Part shown: positions 12,830-24,619 of the stretch, one piece after another
Layout: every line of letters starts with the position of its first letter
Numbering within the stretch: the stretch's first letter is position 1
DNA from: Ptiloglossa arizonensis
Taxonomy: Eukaryota > Arthropoda > Insecta > Hymenoptera > Colletidae
NCBI RefSeq assembly: GCF_051014685.1
Contig: NC_135048.1
Coordinates: 30,031,043 to 30,095,042, forward strand
Reading direction: 5' to 3'
Length of the DNA stretch: 64,000 nt
Position numbers and translations under genes: made by a program
The notes under the pieces: generated by a model
Database searches by the model: none
What the model saw: the letters and a program-made list of their open reading frames with translations, nothing else
Told to the model about the DNA's origin: nothing

Positions 12830-13850
12830 TTGACATCGACACCTGTGTGTCATGTTCCGCGTCTGGAGTTCATGGACCTGAAATCTTTCTTTCATCATCC
12901 CAGAGTGCTCTACCAGGGAGATTGACTCACTGTCAGAGTAACTAGTCCTCTCATAACATTCTGATCATCGAAGATGGTTAAGAAAGTCCCTTAACTCAAC
13001 TCTCCAACTATTGCAAGGAAGTTTACTCTTGGTCCAATTTTGCACCCTGGAGTTCAACACAATTCTATTGGAGTTAGATCCAAATTTTCTCATTGACAGT
13101 TAATATATCACGTTCCATGCATAATGCTCATAGGTCCAGAAGCCTTTTTTTTATCACATTGATCAAAAGATCACGAAAAAAAGCATCTACCCACAGAATC
13201 CTCTACCAGGTGGTTTGACATGAGATCTTTCCAGTCTCCAGCAATTGCAAGTTTACTCTTGGTCCATTCTTGCTCCCTGGAGTTCAACACAATACCATCA
13301 GAATTAGACACAAATTTTCTCATCGACAATTAGTGTCTCACGTTCCATGCATAACGCTCATAGGTCTAGAAGCTTTCCCTTATCACAAAGATCAAAAGAT
13401 CACGAAAAAAGGTATCTACCCACAGAAGCCTCTACCAGGTGGTTTAACTCAGAATAACTAGTCCTCCCATCGCATTCCAATAATCGAGGTTGGATGCAGA
13501 AGACAGAAGACCCTTCAACAATTGTCTCCAACAATTGCAAGTTTACTTTTTATCCATTCTTGCTCCCTGGAATTCAACACAATACCATCAAAGTTAGACA
13601 CAAATTTTTTCATCGACAGTTAGTGTGTCACGTTCCACGCATAACACTCGTAGGTCTAGAAGCTTTCACCTATCACAAAGATCAAAAGATCACGAAAAAA
13701 GATACTTACCCAAAGAATCCTCTACCAAGTGGTCCTCTACCAATCTCCAACAATTGCAAGTTTAGCCTCAGTTCATTCCTGCTCCCCGAAGTTTCACGCA
13801 ATATCATCAGTGGTAAAACTCCTATCATCCACAATGTCGAGGATTCACTA
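12830..13850. repeat. tandem array, ~220-290 bp unit, about four copies
   Basis: The anchor GCAAGTTTACTCTTGGTCCA occurs near 13015 (diverged), 13247, 13539 and 13757. Units also share GAGTTCAACACAAT, CACGTTCCATGCATAA, GATCAAAAGATCACGAAAA and CCTCTACCAGGTGG. The GATCAAAAGATC block is itself nearly palindromic. The 145-codon plus frame here is produced by the repeat. Confidence 0.88.
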
Positions 13851-14720
13851 TATGTTGCAATCGTCCACGGTGGCTCTTGTAGGTCGCTCCCTCGCGTTCC
13901 TCACGGCAGAACGATCCCAGCGGACGAGTGAGACGTTCCCGGTCCATTTCGGAACCGTTTAACGGTCCCGAATTATACGTATCATCGTACAACGCGATCC
14001 GTACTTTACATGCTTCCCGGTAATTCGTAATACAAGCAACAAGCGGCATCGCTCCGTACGCGATGATTCCCGGTGAAACGAGTTGCTGGTAGTTACCGCG
14101 AGTGGTAAATTAGTCTCGTGCCTACCGGCGCCGGTTACCGTTCCTTCCTCGAATATTCGCGATCGCCCCGACGATAAATTCGTCCGCCTCGATGGCACTA
14201 TTAGGGCCCCTGGCCAGCTTCGACGACGGTGGACGTCCGGATGAAGTACTCCTGAGCCCGAAATCCCCCCACCGATCGAATCCCGAACACCCCATACCAT
14301 CGATCGAATCGCTAACGTCGGTATAAACTTCGGATCCACCCTATCGGCGGCCGTGCAGCGGTCGATCGTAGATAGAAACTGGCATAACTTCGCGAAACGT
14401 CCTCGTCTTTTGTCAACCCTCGTCGCCAGCCCGTCTCCCCAGAGAGCAACCGGAGCAAAGGAAAAAATTCGTCCCACGAAATCTGAATACCCGACGACCG
14501 GGGGTGTCCCTGGACGGGTCTCAGGTGCGACGACGGGCTGTCGTTGACAGGGATATTCGTCAGCTTGGCATCCACGCAGTCGAATTTCCACGCGAAACTA
14601 ACGGCGACCAGCCAACGATCGAGTCGGATCGAGGAATCTTCGTGCCATCGAAATTCGTGGGGATGTGTGTAGGACGTACGGGAGAGTGGAAGCGAGATTA
14701 GGCGAGTGGAAGATTAGATT
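13851..14720. other. CpG-rich island with a long chance reading frame
   Basis: GC-rich unique DNA. A 210-codon minus frame spans 13959-14591, the longest in the window outside a microsatellite. It has no ATG near its start, no recognised motif and no clear codon bias, and plus-strand frames overlap it. I treat it as noncoding. Confidence 0.45.
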
Positions 14721-15103
14721 TATCGGAGCACGTTCGACGAGAGAAAGGGTAGTAAGAGTAGAAATAGATAGAAAGAATAGATATGAATAGTTCGTAGAAA
14801 GAATGGGAAGTCTAGTGTGTACGGTGAGATGATTGATGGGTTGTTTGGTTGAATGAATTTTGTTTCATCTATCAACGAAGAAATCATTTCGTGGTTATTT
14901 TCAGGTCTGTAAGTTAGAAACAAGGAGGAATATTAAATATTTTCACGAGGAAATCATCGTGGTTGAATCTTCAAAAAATGAATATACTCGTGAATGAATA
15001 TACAATAGAGGGACATAAATGTAAAATCGAATTTATCCCTCGATACTCCCTTTATTGTTTCTCGAAAAGTTACTGGCTCCCTCGATAGCAAAGTAGGCGT
15101 GGT
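14721..15103. other. AT-rich unique DNA, nothing recognised
   Basis: A GA-rich and A-rich segment without repeat or coding structure. Confidence 0.5.
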
Positions 15104-15540
15104 ATATAAGTAGGCGTGACGGCTGGTGCAATTGAGAGTGGGGGGAGCGACCTTGGCGGCCAACTTATTCAGTTCCAACTTCAGCCGTACCACAAGAACA
15201 TTCCATATCACGGAACTTCTCGTTCCTATTGGTAAACTATTCTTTCGATAAATTTTCTTCCAAAATTATCCTTATCACGTCGAAATCATCGAATTAATGT
15301 TCATAGATCTTTCTGGGGTATAATCTTCACAAGTAGGCGTGACGTCTGGTGTGATTGGGAGTGGGGGGAGCGACCTTGGCGGCCAACTTATTCAGTTCCG
15401 ACTTCAGCAGTACTACAAGAACATTCCATACCACAAAACTTCTCGTTCCTATTGGTGAACTATTCTTTCGATAAATTTTCTTCCAAAATTATCCTTATCC
15501 CGTTGAAATCATCGAATCAATGTTCCTAGATCTTTCGTGG
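15104..15540 (+). repeat. ~228 bp direct repeat, two copies
   Basis: Both copies run from GTAGGCGTGACG through a GAGTGGGGGGAGCGACCTTG core, GGCGGCCAACTTATTCAG, a CTTCTCGTTCCTATTGG block and TTCGATAAATTTTCTTCC. Copy one starts near 15108 and copy two near 15335, and they agree closely. A third copy lies inverted at 16722-16900. The GC-rich core inside AT-rich flanks is unlike the other arrays and may mark a dispersed element of unknown type. Confidence 0.9.
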
Positions 15541-16369
15541 AGATGATCCCCAGAAACGATCGTTGGACGCGTGCATCCGGGAAGGTTGCTCGGTTGAAAA
15601 AGTAAACACACGCTGCTCGAAAGGGCAACGAACGATAAACCTGTAACGCGGTGGGTTGTCGTGTCACGAAAAACGGTCCTGTCGACAGGACGCACGGCGA
15701 CGGTGACGGGGGGGGGGGGGGGGGGGGAGTGAGACAGACTTGTGAACGCGCGTATTCAGTGCTGTAACCTCTCGTCGGGGCTGTTCGCGCGCGAGCACCG
15801 ACAAAATGTTCGTGGAAAGCTATTGTCGGGGAAATAAGTGAAAGCATAAAGCGTCCCTCCGAAGCAGAGACAGCGATTTTCGTCGGAAGACGATGGTTGG
15901 ACGCTTGATTTATCGGAATGGATCACGTTCTTCCCGGATTGCTTCCGCGATGAAAACTCTTGAATTTTTATCTCACTTACCGTTACCATCCGTGCATGTT
16001 CAGTTTGTCGCTTGTGTTAATGAAGGACCAGGGGAAGCTCGGATAATTTCGCGATCGCGAGAGTTCTTCCGATTCTGGATTGGCAATACTAAGAGAAGTA
16101 GGTGTAAATAAGATTCGAGATCACAGGTGAATCTCGCTGGTTCCTCGCCAGTTTATGGGAATCAGGACTGTTGTTAGTAAACATAAATGATATTGTCTAA
16201 CTAGATACTTAATTGCAATAGAAATTATCAATTATCAAGAAAGGGTTCGATGAGACTCAGGACCTTTTGGCTCAAGAAGCTCGAACGAGCTTCAATTGTC
16301 TGAACGATAGATACCATGAACTCTTGTCGATACTTACATGTAAAATATTCAAAATTTTTAAGTAGTTCG
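15541..16369. other. unique DNA, no gene seen
   Basis: Contains a poly-G run, listed separately. Overlapping short reading frames on both strands show no recognisable family. Confidence 0.5.
15708..15727 (+). repeat. poly-G homopolymer, 20 bases
   Basis: An uninterrupted run of 20 G. The exact length is uncertain because sequencing of long G runs is error-prone. Confidence 0.85.
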
Positions 16370-16545
16370 AATCACTCGAATCACTCGAGTCATTTCGAGT
16401 AATTCGAGTATCTACTCGAATATCTACTCGACTCGAGTCGATCGTTGTTCGAGCGACTCGAATATCTACTCGACTCGAGTCGATCGTTGTTCGAGTGACT
16501 CGAATATCTACTCGACTCGAGTAGATCGTTATTCGAGCGACTCGA
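16370..16545. repeat. CTCGAGT-rich palindromic array, 42 bp unit, three copies
   Basis: Units starting ACTCGAATATCTACTCGACT occur at 16414, 16456 and 16498, exactly 42 bases apart. Each contains CGACTCGAGT, which is self-complementary around CTCGAG. In the third unit the ten-base arms ATCTACTCGA and TCGAGTAGAT flank a single base. The upstream sequence is a degenerate run of the same pentamer. Confidence 0.9.
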
Positions 16546-16721
16546 ATAATTCAACTAAATCAGCGACCTACTCTATCCCTACCACACCTATTCAAGTCGA
16601 TCGAGGTATTCGAGTCAAGTTACTCAAGATTCGATAATTTTCAAAGTTACCTACACTTGTGACCCATACGTGATCCAAACGTTCGCTCGAGTCGTTCGAC
16701 CGAACGTTCGCTCGATGATTT

Positions 16722-16900
16722 CAACGGGATATAGATAGTTATGGAAGAAAATTTATCGAAAGAATAGTTTACTCATAGGAACGAGAAGTTCCGTGGTATG
16801 GAATGTTCTTGGGGTACTGCTGAAGTCGGCGCTGAATAAGTTGGCCGCCAAGGTCGCTTCCCCCACTCTCAATCGCAACTAGACGTCACGCCTACTTATG
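16722..16900 (-). repeat. inverted third copy of the 15.1-15.5 kb repeat
   Basis: On the minus strand it reads GTAGGCGTGACGTC, then the CTTGGCGGCCAACTTATTCA core and CTTCTCGTTCCTAT in the order seen at 15335, ending in the AT-rich TTCGATAAATTTTCTTCC block. It shares most positions with both direct copies and lies about 1.2 kb away in opposite orientation. Confidence 0.88.
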
Positions 16901-18419
16901 GGGGTCGTTCGCTCGAAACTTTCGAATCGACGAAACCATCGAGTACTCTCAAGCGTTCGAAAGCTGCGGTAGCCTGAAGTCCGATTCAAATCGACCGAAG
17001 GCTCCCGACTAATCTCGCTCGAAAACTCGCACGCGATACTCTCGAGGTGGTATCGTTGGTTTCGAGGGCTCGGCGCAATCGAGTTGCTCCTTATCGCGGG
17101 GGCTCCGTTACGGTTGAATCCGTGATAGCCATAAAAATAAATAAGGTCGTGGTGAGGATGACGGGCCGCTCGCTGCTGGCGCGTGTCTCTTCTCGGATCG
17201 TTTGTACATCGGCGGCGCGCGGCGGTCCTCTGTTTGTTTGAACTTCTGCTCGCCGTGAAAACAGTTCCGCGGTCGGGTGCCCGGAGCGATCTCTACGTGG
17301 CTCGAAGCTCGCCTCGAAATCTCACCGATTAGAGGAGTCGATAGCGTAACGGGGTACCGACCGTCGGGGGATTTGTATCGAGAAATCCTGTTTGCTGGAA
17401 AAGGATCGAGGACTTTCACGGAACTGGGTCGCGAACACGAGACTCCTCTGCGAGAACCCTCTCCGGCCGATAACCGCAACGGATGAACGGATTATGACTC
17501 TATCTCGCGCGGGAAAGGGCATTCCGAAACCGAGACGCGGTTGTTTGTGTTTTCTATCGATCGAATTGGTATGCTAATTGTGTACCGTGGAAGCTCGATT
17601 AACCGGCCCGGTGGAGTCTGAGACAGGTTAATCGAGTCAAAACGTTTGGCAGACTCCGTTCTCCCTAAGTCTATACACAGCCAGTCGACGCATGAAACGA
17701 ATCGACCTACCGGTTCGTTAACACGCATTAATTCGTGTAATAACTGAAGCTGGAACAGCCCGGTACGTTATCGTGGAACCGAATCGGGGTCTGCGCAAAT
17801 AAGAATTTCTTCTCTCGAATGGGCAAAAATTCGAACCCTTTGTTACCGATCTGCTAGTAGACTCGGTCAGGTTTTACGTTAGACTCTGTTTCGGACGCGA
17901 TTAATCGTTCGAATAGCCTCCTATTTGCGAAGAATCAAACTCACCGTCTGGAAAAAGATCTTGATTGTCCTCGAATAGTGGACCGTTGAAATGATTAATG
18001 TCCACGGCGGGATATTCCACGGAAGTTGGAGAAATTTTTCCCCTTAGGGGTTCGAGAAATTATTTCTTACCGTTGGAATGCACGCTAATATCGTACTGAT
18101 CGCGACATCCGTTATGTACACTGTGTATTTGTTTTTTTCTCTTGGCACGTGATGTTCTAAATAGTGTAATATCAAGCTCGTTGTCCCGAGAGGGACATAG
18201 GTCGAAGAGTTTACGAAAGTGCGATGTTGATTGTTGTGAAACCAAGTCTACTGCCAAAATCGGAACTAAGTTTCGAATTTTGCGCGCGGTAATCTTTACG
18301 ATCGAATTGAACGTCCACTTGCGTCGAAACCATGAAATCAAAAGTGAAAGATACTAATGTCTACCAGAGATTTAAGAGAACACAGATCTGGGTCCACGTG
18401 TGCATACAGGTTGAGGATG
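16901..18419. other. unique DNA, no gene seen
   Basis: CpG-rich to about 17500, then mixed. Short overlapping frames only. No structured repeat or RNA gene was recognised. Confidence 0.5.
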
Positions 18420-18800
18420 AGTTGGATAAAATAATAATTCGATCGCAGAATCTCTGGGTCGGAAAAGACCAGCAGTTTGGGCGACTGTGGGTCCAAATGG
18501 ACCCCTAACTAGTCCTTGCTAGCAAGAATATTTCGAAGATTCGATTATTTCATCGTACCTTTATCATTAGATTCTTCGGAAACTCGTTTCGTTTTCCAAA
18601 ATGGAGAGTATATAATTTAATAAAATGTTTATACACTCTAAAAAAATCTTGGTTCATTCTCACAAAAAAAAAAAAACGAAATGACTTTCCGAACAACCCA
18701 ATAGTTTCTAAGGAAAGGTGTACTAATCTATATATAGCTGTATAATTGAGCAAAGGTCTGTCCGGGTCAGAAAAGACCCAGGCGTGGCAATCAAGGACGA
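18420..18800. repeat. diverged GGGTC-hairpin repeat block
   Basis: Hairpins sit at 18456-18470 (arms GGTC/GACC), 18489-18504 (GGGTCC/GGACCC) and 18764-18779 (GGGTC/GACCC). The intervening text (CAGAATCTCTGGGTC, ATTTCATCGTACC, AAACTCGTTTCG) resembles the better-preserved array at 32275-33085. A mariner-type fragment is inserted between the second and third hairpins. Confidence 0.7.
18625..18703 (-). mobile_element. mariner-type terminal fragment
   Basis: The right end ATGACTTTCCGAACAACCCA, ending at a TA, matches the right end of the element at 28337-28439. The interior also matches (TGTTTATACACTCTAAAAAA, a TTCATTCTC block, then poly-A). The opposite inverted terminal repeat is not evident, so this is probably a truncated copy. 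The family call rests on the GGTTGTTCGGAAAGTC-type end and TA flank typical of mariner elements. Confidence 0.65.
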
Positions 18801-21207
18801 TAAACTGTCACCGAAGACCTCGCTCAGGTTCTCGTATCGATCGTCCCGCTCTCGTGAAAGAAAGAAAACCACCGAAATGATCGTGAATATTTCGCAGACG
18901 AAACCGGATCGATGGATGTTTTGAAACGCGCGCGCGTTTGATCGCGATTGATCGTCCGCGGTGTTGTTGCACCGTTTCGTCGGGAACTGGCGCAAAGGAA
19001 GATTAAAATTCCCCGATCGATTTTTGCGCCAACGTTTTTCGAACGGATTGCAATCCCGGGCCAGCGTTCAAAGAAATATCAAAGTTTGCCCAGCTACGCG
19101 TGTAAATCACCGACGAATCGGTTGCCCTGTCAGCGCGTTGGCGAGCAGAGCCGGTACTCGCTCGCGGGAAAAACATAATAATCTTTGCGAGTGCTCGAAA
19201 GCGAGCTCTTCGAAACGTCAAAGGTCGACGATGGAATTTTCCAGTCGGCTCTGTGTTATTGCTTCTGCATTATTCTTTTGAAACGCGCGGCACGGCAACC
19301 CTGACGCGTCATAATTGACAAAGGCAACGATTTCGAATGCCGCTGTTACTTTGATTCCGCGCGTGTCATGTGTGTGTGCACGCGCGCGCGCCCCACGGAA
19401 TCCAGCCAGAAAAGGTTAACGAGCGTTTCGCGCAGCGACTGTCGTTAATTTCGCGTTATCACGGGGCCGCGGTGGTGGTTTAATCAGGAGCCCTCATCGG
19501 TAATTATGAAACACGGGTACGCGAATCAAACGGGTTCCGTATTGATAAAAGAAAAAAAAAAAAAAAAAAAAGAAAAACCGTCGGCGCATATTTGTCTCGC
19601 CTAGCGCAGTGATTGTTCGACGGACGTCGCAAACAACGCGCGAAACCGAAATTTCGTTCTGGGCGGCGGTTCGATGGATTGATCACCGAGTGACAAAATT
19701 GGGGATGCGTTTTGAATTCCGAATCCGGTGAATGGGAGCGAACAGTCGCGCGAACGTACTGCGAAATGAACTCTCCGAGGCTAATTCGAAAATCTGTACG
19801 ATTTGTTTCGTTCTCGATTTTTAGGATCACTGGAAATAGAAAGAAAATTCAATCAAGGAACTCACCCAGCTTGAAAATCTGGGATCGAATGTAAACAGCT
19901 CGTTTGCGAGCTCAAGGACCAATGAATTCTGCTGCGATTCCCCGAAAACATAAAATACATACCTCTCGACAACGCGTCGTAATTTATTCTCAAAATACAA
20001 CGATACGTGTTCGCTAAACACTAATTAGCTCGCGTTTGGGGAAGTTCTACCACCTGGCTGCGCAGTAGTTCTGCGCAGCCACGTGACCCCGTCACCGCCA
20101 TCTGGCGCCTCGATCGCGAGACAGCTACGGTATCATCACGAAAGGAGAAAGGTAGCATCGTACACTTTACAATCGGCACGAATCACAAGTACAAAGTACA
20201 AAGTGGTCTCGATCACGTGTTCCGAAACTCGCGCGCAAGCGTGGAGACGAAAAAATTTCAAACAGTAGACTACAACACTCGTGGTTCGTTTTCCCGCGCA
20301 ATGATAAAATAGCAGCGTTTCATTGTGCTAAGAAAATCAAATAAACGATGCGTCTCGATTCTCTCTTCGACTCGACGAGAGGCATGCGGCGACATTTTGC
20401 ATCCGGATAAAGGAACCGCATCGTTGACGCACAGTGTCGGCGGTGGTTCGACGTTTCACGGTAACGGGGATCCCCGCGGGTGGTGCCAGTCGGTGCGAAG
20501 CGTGTCTCGCGGGCGTTCAAACGCCCTCTGTTTCCCCCGTTGGAGAGGATTTTCATTTCGCTGTTTTAATCGGGGACGGTGGAAGATTCCTGGTACGTGG
20601 GGAGCGGCGTTCCACGCGCGGGGTCGATCGATTTGGAAAAATTTCTCCGATCACGAACGATTTGTCCGGTTCTCGGAGGTCCACGGTTCGCGCGAGGCGA
20701 AACGGGCGCAAAAAAAATTGGAGTCGCACGCGAGATTTAGGGGGCGATAAATAGCCGGCCGGTCGAAACTCGGTGGCCCATGGATCACCGGTTAACGATA
20801 GAAACGCGTCTTCGGTGGATCGAGCGGGGTTTCAGGTCGAAAACGATTTGCGAAGCGGCGCGCGCACACGTCTCGTGAAATCCCATCTTCCTCGGGCCGG
20901 AGAGGAAGCGCGACGGGTCCGGGGGCCGAACTGAAAAATGTTACCACTCAACGATACAAATGGGGAGGTTCGCCGGTACCGATAGAGGGAAAACAAAAAT
21001 AAGCCTCTTACCCCGGGGCGCCTACACGCGGCCCCGTACATCGCGTGCACACGCCACTGTACGGACGGCTGCCGCTGCGGATTTCACGGAGAGCTGTTTG
21101 ATGACCGTACGTCTACTCCTGGCCCGTCTATTCGCTCGATATTTTCGACCGTTTACGGCCGAGGTTCGAGCGACAGCGTAGAGCAATCGAGGTCGCCCCG
21201 AGATCGA
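18801..21207. other. long CpG-rich unique island, no gene seen
   Basis: GC-rich with many CpGs and alternating CG tracts near 19380, a poly-A run near 19551-19571 and a perfect hairpin at 20056-20080. Frames of up to 141 codons overlap on both strands with no recognised family. Candidate regulatory DNA by composition only. Confidence 0.45.
20056..20080. other. perfect GC-rich hairpin
   Basis: The ten-base arms GGCTGCGCAG and CTGCGCAGCC flank a five-base loop TAGTT. It is a strong stem in either strand. Confidence 0.7.
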
Positions 21208-21900
21208 TCAACTGCTCAAGGTCGCGTAACCGCCGTATGTTTTGGCCGCTTCAATTCGTACAAAATTTAATACAGATAGCAAAGTTTTTATTTCCAATAT
21301 TGTTCTAATAAGGCAGTAATGATTAGAGGATCAATCGTGACGTTTATTATAAATACTGTATAATTCCAAATTAGCTACTATGGGTGCACAATAGTGTTTC
21401 TGATTGGAACTAGATTAACGGATTGCTCAAGGTCACGTTATCACTGTATGATTTGGCCGCTTTGATTCGTACAAATTTTAATACAGCTGACGAATTTTTT
21501 GTTCCTAATATTGTCCAAATAAGGCAGTGATGATTAGAGAGTCAATTGTGGCGTTTATTATAAATACTGTATAATTCTAAATTAGCTACTATAGGTGCAC
21601 AATAGTGTTGTAGTTAGAACTATATCAATCGATTGCTCAAGGTCACGTTACCTCTATATGTTTTGGCCGCTTCGATTCGTACAAATTTTAATACAGATAG
21701 CAAAGTTTTTATTTCCAATATTGTTCTAATAAGGCAGTAATGATTAGAGGATCAATCGTGACGTTTATTATAAATACTGTATAATTCCAAATTAGCTACT
21801 ATGGGTGCACAGTAGTGTTTCTGGTTGGAACTAAATTAATCGATTGCTCAAGGTCACGTTACCGCCATATATTTTCACTGCCTCAATTTAAATAAACGTT
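21208..21900 (+). repeat. tandem array, 210-211 bp unit, with TCAAGGTCA half-site
   Basis: Three full units and a truncated fourth share TTTTGGCCGCTTCGATTCGT, CAAAGTTTTTATTTCCAATA, AAGGCAGTAATGATTAGAG and GTGACGTTTATTATAAATAC. Each begins with TGCTCAAGGTCACGTTA or a one-base variant. The half-sites are at 21216, 21427, 21637 and 21848, spaced 211, 210 and 211 bases apart. Copies one and three are closest to each other. Confidence 0.93.
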
Positions 21901-22175
21901 AATACCAACAGTAAAAATTGACTGCTATCTTAGAATAATGTTTCTAGTCTGCCTGGAGTCGAATAAATTTAAATACAAGTAGGACAATTTTTATTCGAGC
22001 GGACCTATACGTTTACCTCACTTTACAAGGTAACCTGTGCACGAACGCGGACACTTGACCTTGAGCAGTCCATTTATCCCGGTTCTCGACACATTCGATG
22101 CTAAATGTCCGATGGTGAGATCAGTTTATAACAACTTACTTTAGACGACGAAGAGTCGGATTCGTGCAGAGTGGT
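21901..22175. other. unique DNA with an inverted TCAAGGTCA site
   Basis: TGACCTTGA lies at 22056-22064 on the plus strand, within the extended match CTGCTCAAGGTCAAGT on the minus strand. This may be a stray fragment of the preceding array in reverse orientation. Confidence 0.5.
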
Positions 22176-22268
22176 GCGAGGTGACTAAGAGTGGGGGTAG
22201 GTGAGTAAGAGTGGGGATAGGTAAGTAAGAGTGGGGATAGGTGAGTAAGAGTGGGGGAAGGTCAGTAG
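22176..22268 (+). repeat. 20 bp tandem array carrying consensus 5' splice-site sequence
   Basis: Four units and a partial fifth start at 22179, 22199, 22219, 22239 and 22259, exactly 20 bases apart. They read AGGTGACT, AGGTGAGT, AGGTAAGT, AGGTGAGT and AGGTCAGT, followed by AAGAGTGGGG in the full units. Three are perfect AG/GTRAGT donor sequences on the plus strand. Confidence 0.93.
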
Positions 22269-22879
22269 CTCGTTTCTGGGGAACAAAAGTCGTTCCGCAA
22301 AAACGAATTCGCGATCGCTCATATTTCGGAAGTTTAACGAGACACCGAGCGGAGGAGGTTGCCGGAATTCCGTTCCCCGCCGCCGACTAATTGCCTAATT
22401 AAAATATCTGCCAGCCGTCGCGCGACCGTAAAGAAAAACGATCGTTTCCTTAATTACGCCAAAGTCGGCCGGACGCTTGGCCGAAATAGACGCAGCGTCC
22501 AAGAATCTCCCGCCAAAGCAGCTTTATTATAGAGGGATCCGGCTAGACGGGGATACGTGGATGGACCCGATTGTCGAAACAAGATGGGGGCCACTGATCT
22601 CGGAGAAACACGTACGTAAGTTAACGTTTCTCTGACTGGACAGTTTAGTCCACTTGGAAGACGAGTCTGCGCACTCTCGTAGATGTCCTCGCGACGACTT
22701 TCCGTGATACAACAGTTCTCTCGTCTCCAGTTATGCCTAGTGTAGTCAGAAAAGTAAGCCGAATCCTATGTGTAAAGAGTGGATGAAGGTAGTGAAGTGA
22801 GGGGAGAAGTAACTAGTGAACCTAACAAAGTACTTGTACAATAGTTAGTATATATCTTCTTACCTTATAACTGATATAA
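22269..22879. other. GC-rich island with homeodomain-type motifs
   Basis: The unique CpG-rich block at 22300-22520 contains TAATTGCCTAATTAAA at 22388-22403, two ATTA-type homeodomain motifs, and TTAATTACGC near 22449. It looks like conserved noncoding DNA, but only by inspection. The remainder is AT-rich without structure. Confidence 0.4.
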
Positions 22880-23870
22880 TAATACTCTCATTACTTCTCC
22901 CACGCCGTCTATGCTACCTTCCCCCACTCTTGATACAACTCTTTAAACTGATTTCTCTGATTACGCTGAATGTGAGTCGACTATTATATAGTTTAGTTGT
23001 TAGCTATACTGTTACACTATACACCTGGTTTACCAATGCAATAGGTACACTAGTTACTTCTCCTACTTCGCCCATACTACTGTGGCGGTCCTAGAAGTGT
23101 CGAAAGTGAGAAAAGGAAGGGTTTCAATCCCGAGCCTATTGGTGAACTCATCAGTAAGGCATCCTAGCAGGCCCTACCTTATACGCTGGGATATTGGAAG
23201 ATTAATAAGGGATCGTATATATACCGATCGGAGCAGATACAGGAACTAGTGAGAAAAGGTCGATGGTCAGTTTCCCTCTAGTGACAAATGTGAGAAGTAC
23301 CGTCACACTACCCATGGGATTTAGCTCATTTCTCTGACTATGTTGAATGTGATTCGACTATTATACTTAGGTATAGCGTTACATCTTATACCCGGTATAC
23401 TAATACAATATGTAATAGATTGTTCAATAAGTTTTATCGTTCGATAAAATTATTAAATTGAAATTATTAGATGTATAAAATTATTAAATTGAAATTATTA
23501 AATATGTAAAATTATTAAATAGAAACGATTAAATATGTAAAATCATTAAATTGAAATTATTACATATGTAAAATTATTAAACTGAAATTATTAAATATAT
23601 AAAATTATTAAATCGAATAGTACTGTTCAATAAGTTTTGTCGTTCGATAAAACCTAGTACACTCGTTACTTCTCCCACTCTAACCATGCTCCCCCCACTC
23701 CTTACATACAAATAGAATTAAGCTCATTTCTCCGATTACACTGAATACGAGTCGGCTATCATATTTTCTTATACCGTTACACTTTATACCCGGTACACCG
23801 ATACCAAAAGTACACTCGTTGCTTCTCCCACACGAGCCATGCCACCTCCCCCAATTTCCTATACATAAAC
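22880..23870. repeat. interspersed ~170 bp repeat, about three copies
   Basis: Copies near 22880-23060, 23325-23410 (partial) and 23650-23870 share ACTCGTTACTTCTCCCAC, a CATGCTCCCCCCACTC block, TTTCTCCGATTACACTGAAT, GAGTCGACTATTATA and TATACCCGGTACACC. The last copy ends in a further start of the unit. An AT-rich array interrupts the series at 23425-23625. Confidence 0.82.
23425..23625. repeat. AT-rich array, ~30 bp unit
   Basis: Repeats of AAAATTATTAAATTGAAATT and TATTAAATATGT, six or so copies with point differences, lie between two TTCAATAAGTTTTRTCGTTC segments at about 23425 and 23625 that look like a flanking duplication. Confidence 0.85.
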
Positions 23871-24146
23871 CTCGTCTTATTTTCCTAGCTGTGTTGTTCG
23901 CACCTTCCATCGCGACGGAAAGTACCTACACAGCTACTCGTAGCATAGTTGCGCGGCTAGCCCAACGCGCGGGGCCCGTAACACGCGCGCAGAATGCCAC
24001 AACAATTCCAGAGCGACGCTGAATTGCGGCCGAAGTCGGCGGCGCGCGAGGCGCGGCTCCGCTCCATTCCGCTCCGGCGGGAGCGCCTTCATAAATATGC
24101 AGAACCAATTACGGCGGGGCCCTCCGCCGCCTCGTCCCCCCTCCCA

Positions 24147-24207
<61 letters not shown>

Positions 24208-24619
24208 CGCCACCGAAAACGTTCGCAGCCCAGTCTCCGGGCCCCCCCGGAGCAAACGGAGCTTTAATTCGGCCGCATTTCTTTACCCGCTCGGAAATCA
24301 CCGCGTTCTGAATCCCCTCCCATCGTCCATTTCTCCCACCCCCTCGCCCCGCTCCCCACCCGCGCGCTGTCTCTCTTTCTCGAGGCTCTTCCGCTGCCGT
24401 GTTCTCCCTGTCTCTTTCGCGGCTCCGGTTTGTCTTCTCGCACGGCGACGGTGGTCCCCAACGAGGCTGCCCCCGGGGCCTCTTTTTCGCCGGTTGGGGG
24501 TAACGTTCGGGGTAAACCGGCGGATACCTGTCGTTAGCGATGCGCGGGGACGGGATCAGGCGTGTTCCGAGAAGTATCGATGCAATGCACAGGGAAACGT
24601 TCGAACGCCTCGACGACAC
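23871..24619. other. GC-rich island with (CT)n
   Basis: Strongly GC-rich. The block 24080-24115 (ATAAATATGCAGAACCAATT) is an AT-rich, non-repetitive segment in GC-rich surroundings and a candidate factor-binding region. Reading frames of 142 and 179 codons on opposite strands are driven by the CT run and GC bias. Confidence 0.42.
24147..24202 (+). repeat. (CT)n microsatellite
   Basis: About 56 bases of CT with one interruption near its start. Confidence 0.96.

Noticed and set aside
13959..14591. 210-codon minus frame
   Set aside because: No ATG at its start, no motif, no codon bias, and plus-strand frames overlap it; GC-rich DNA with few stop codons explains it.
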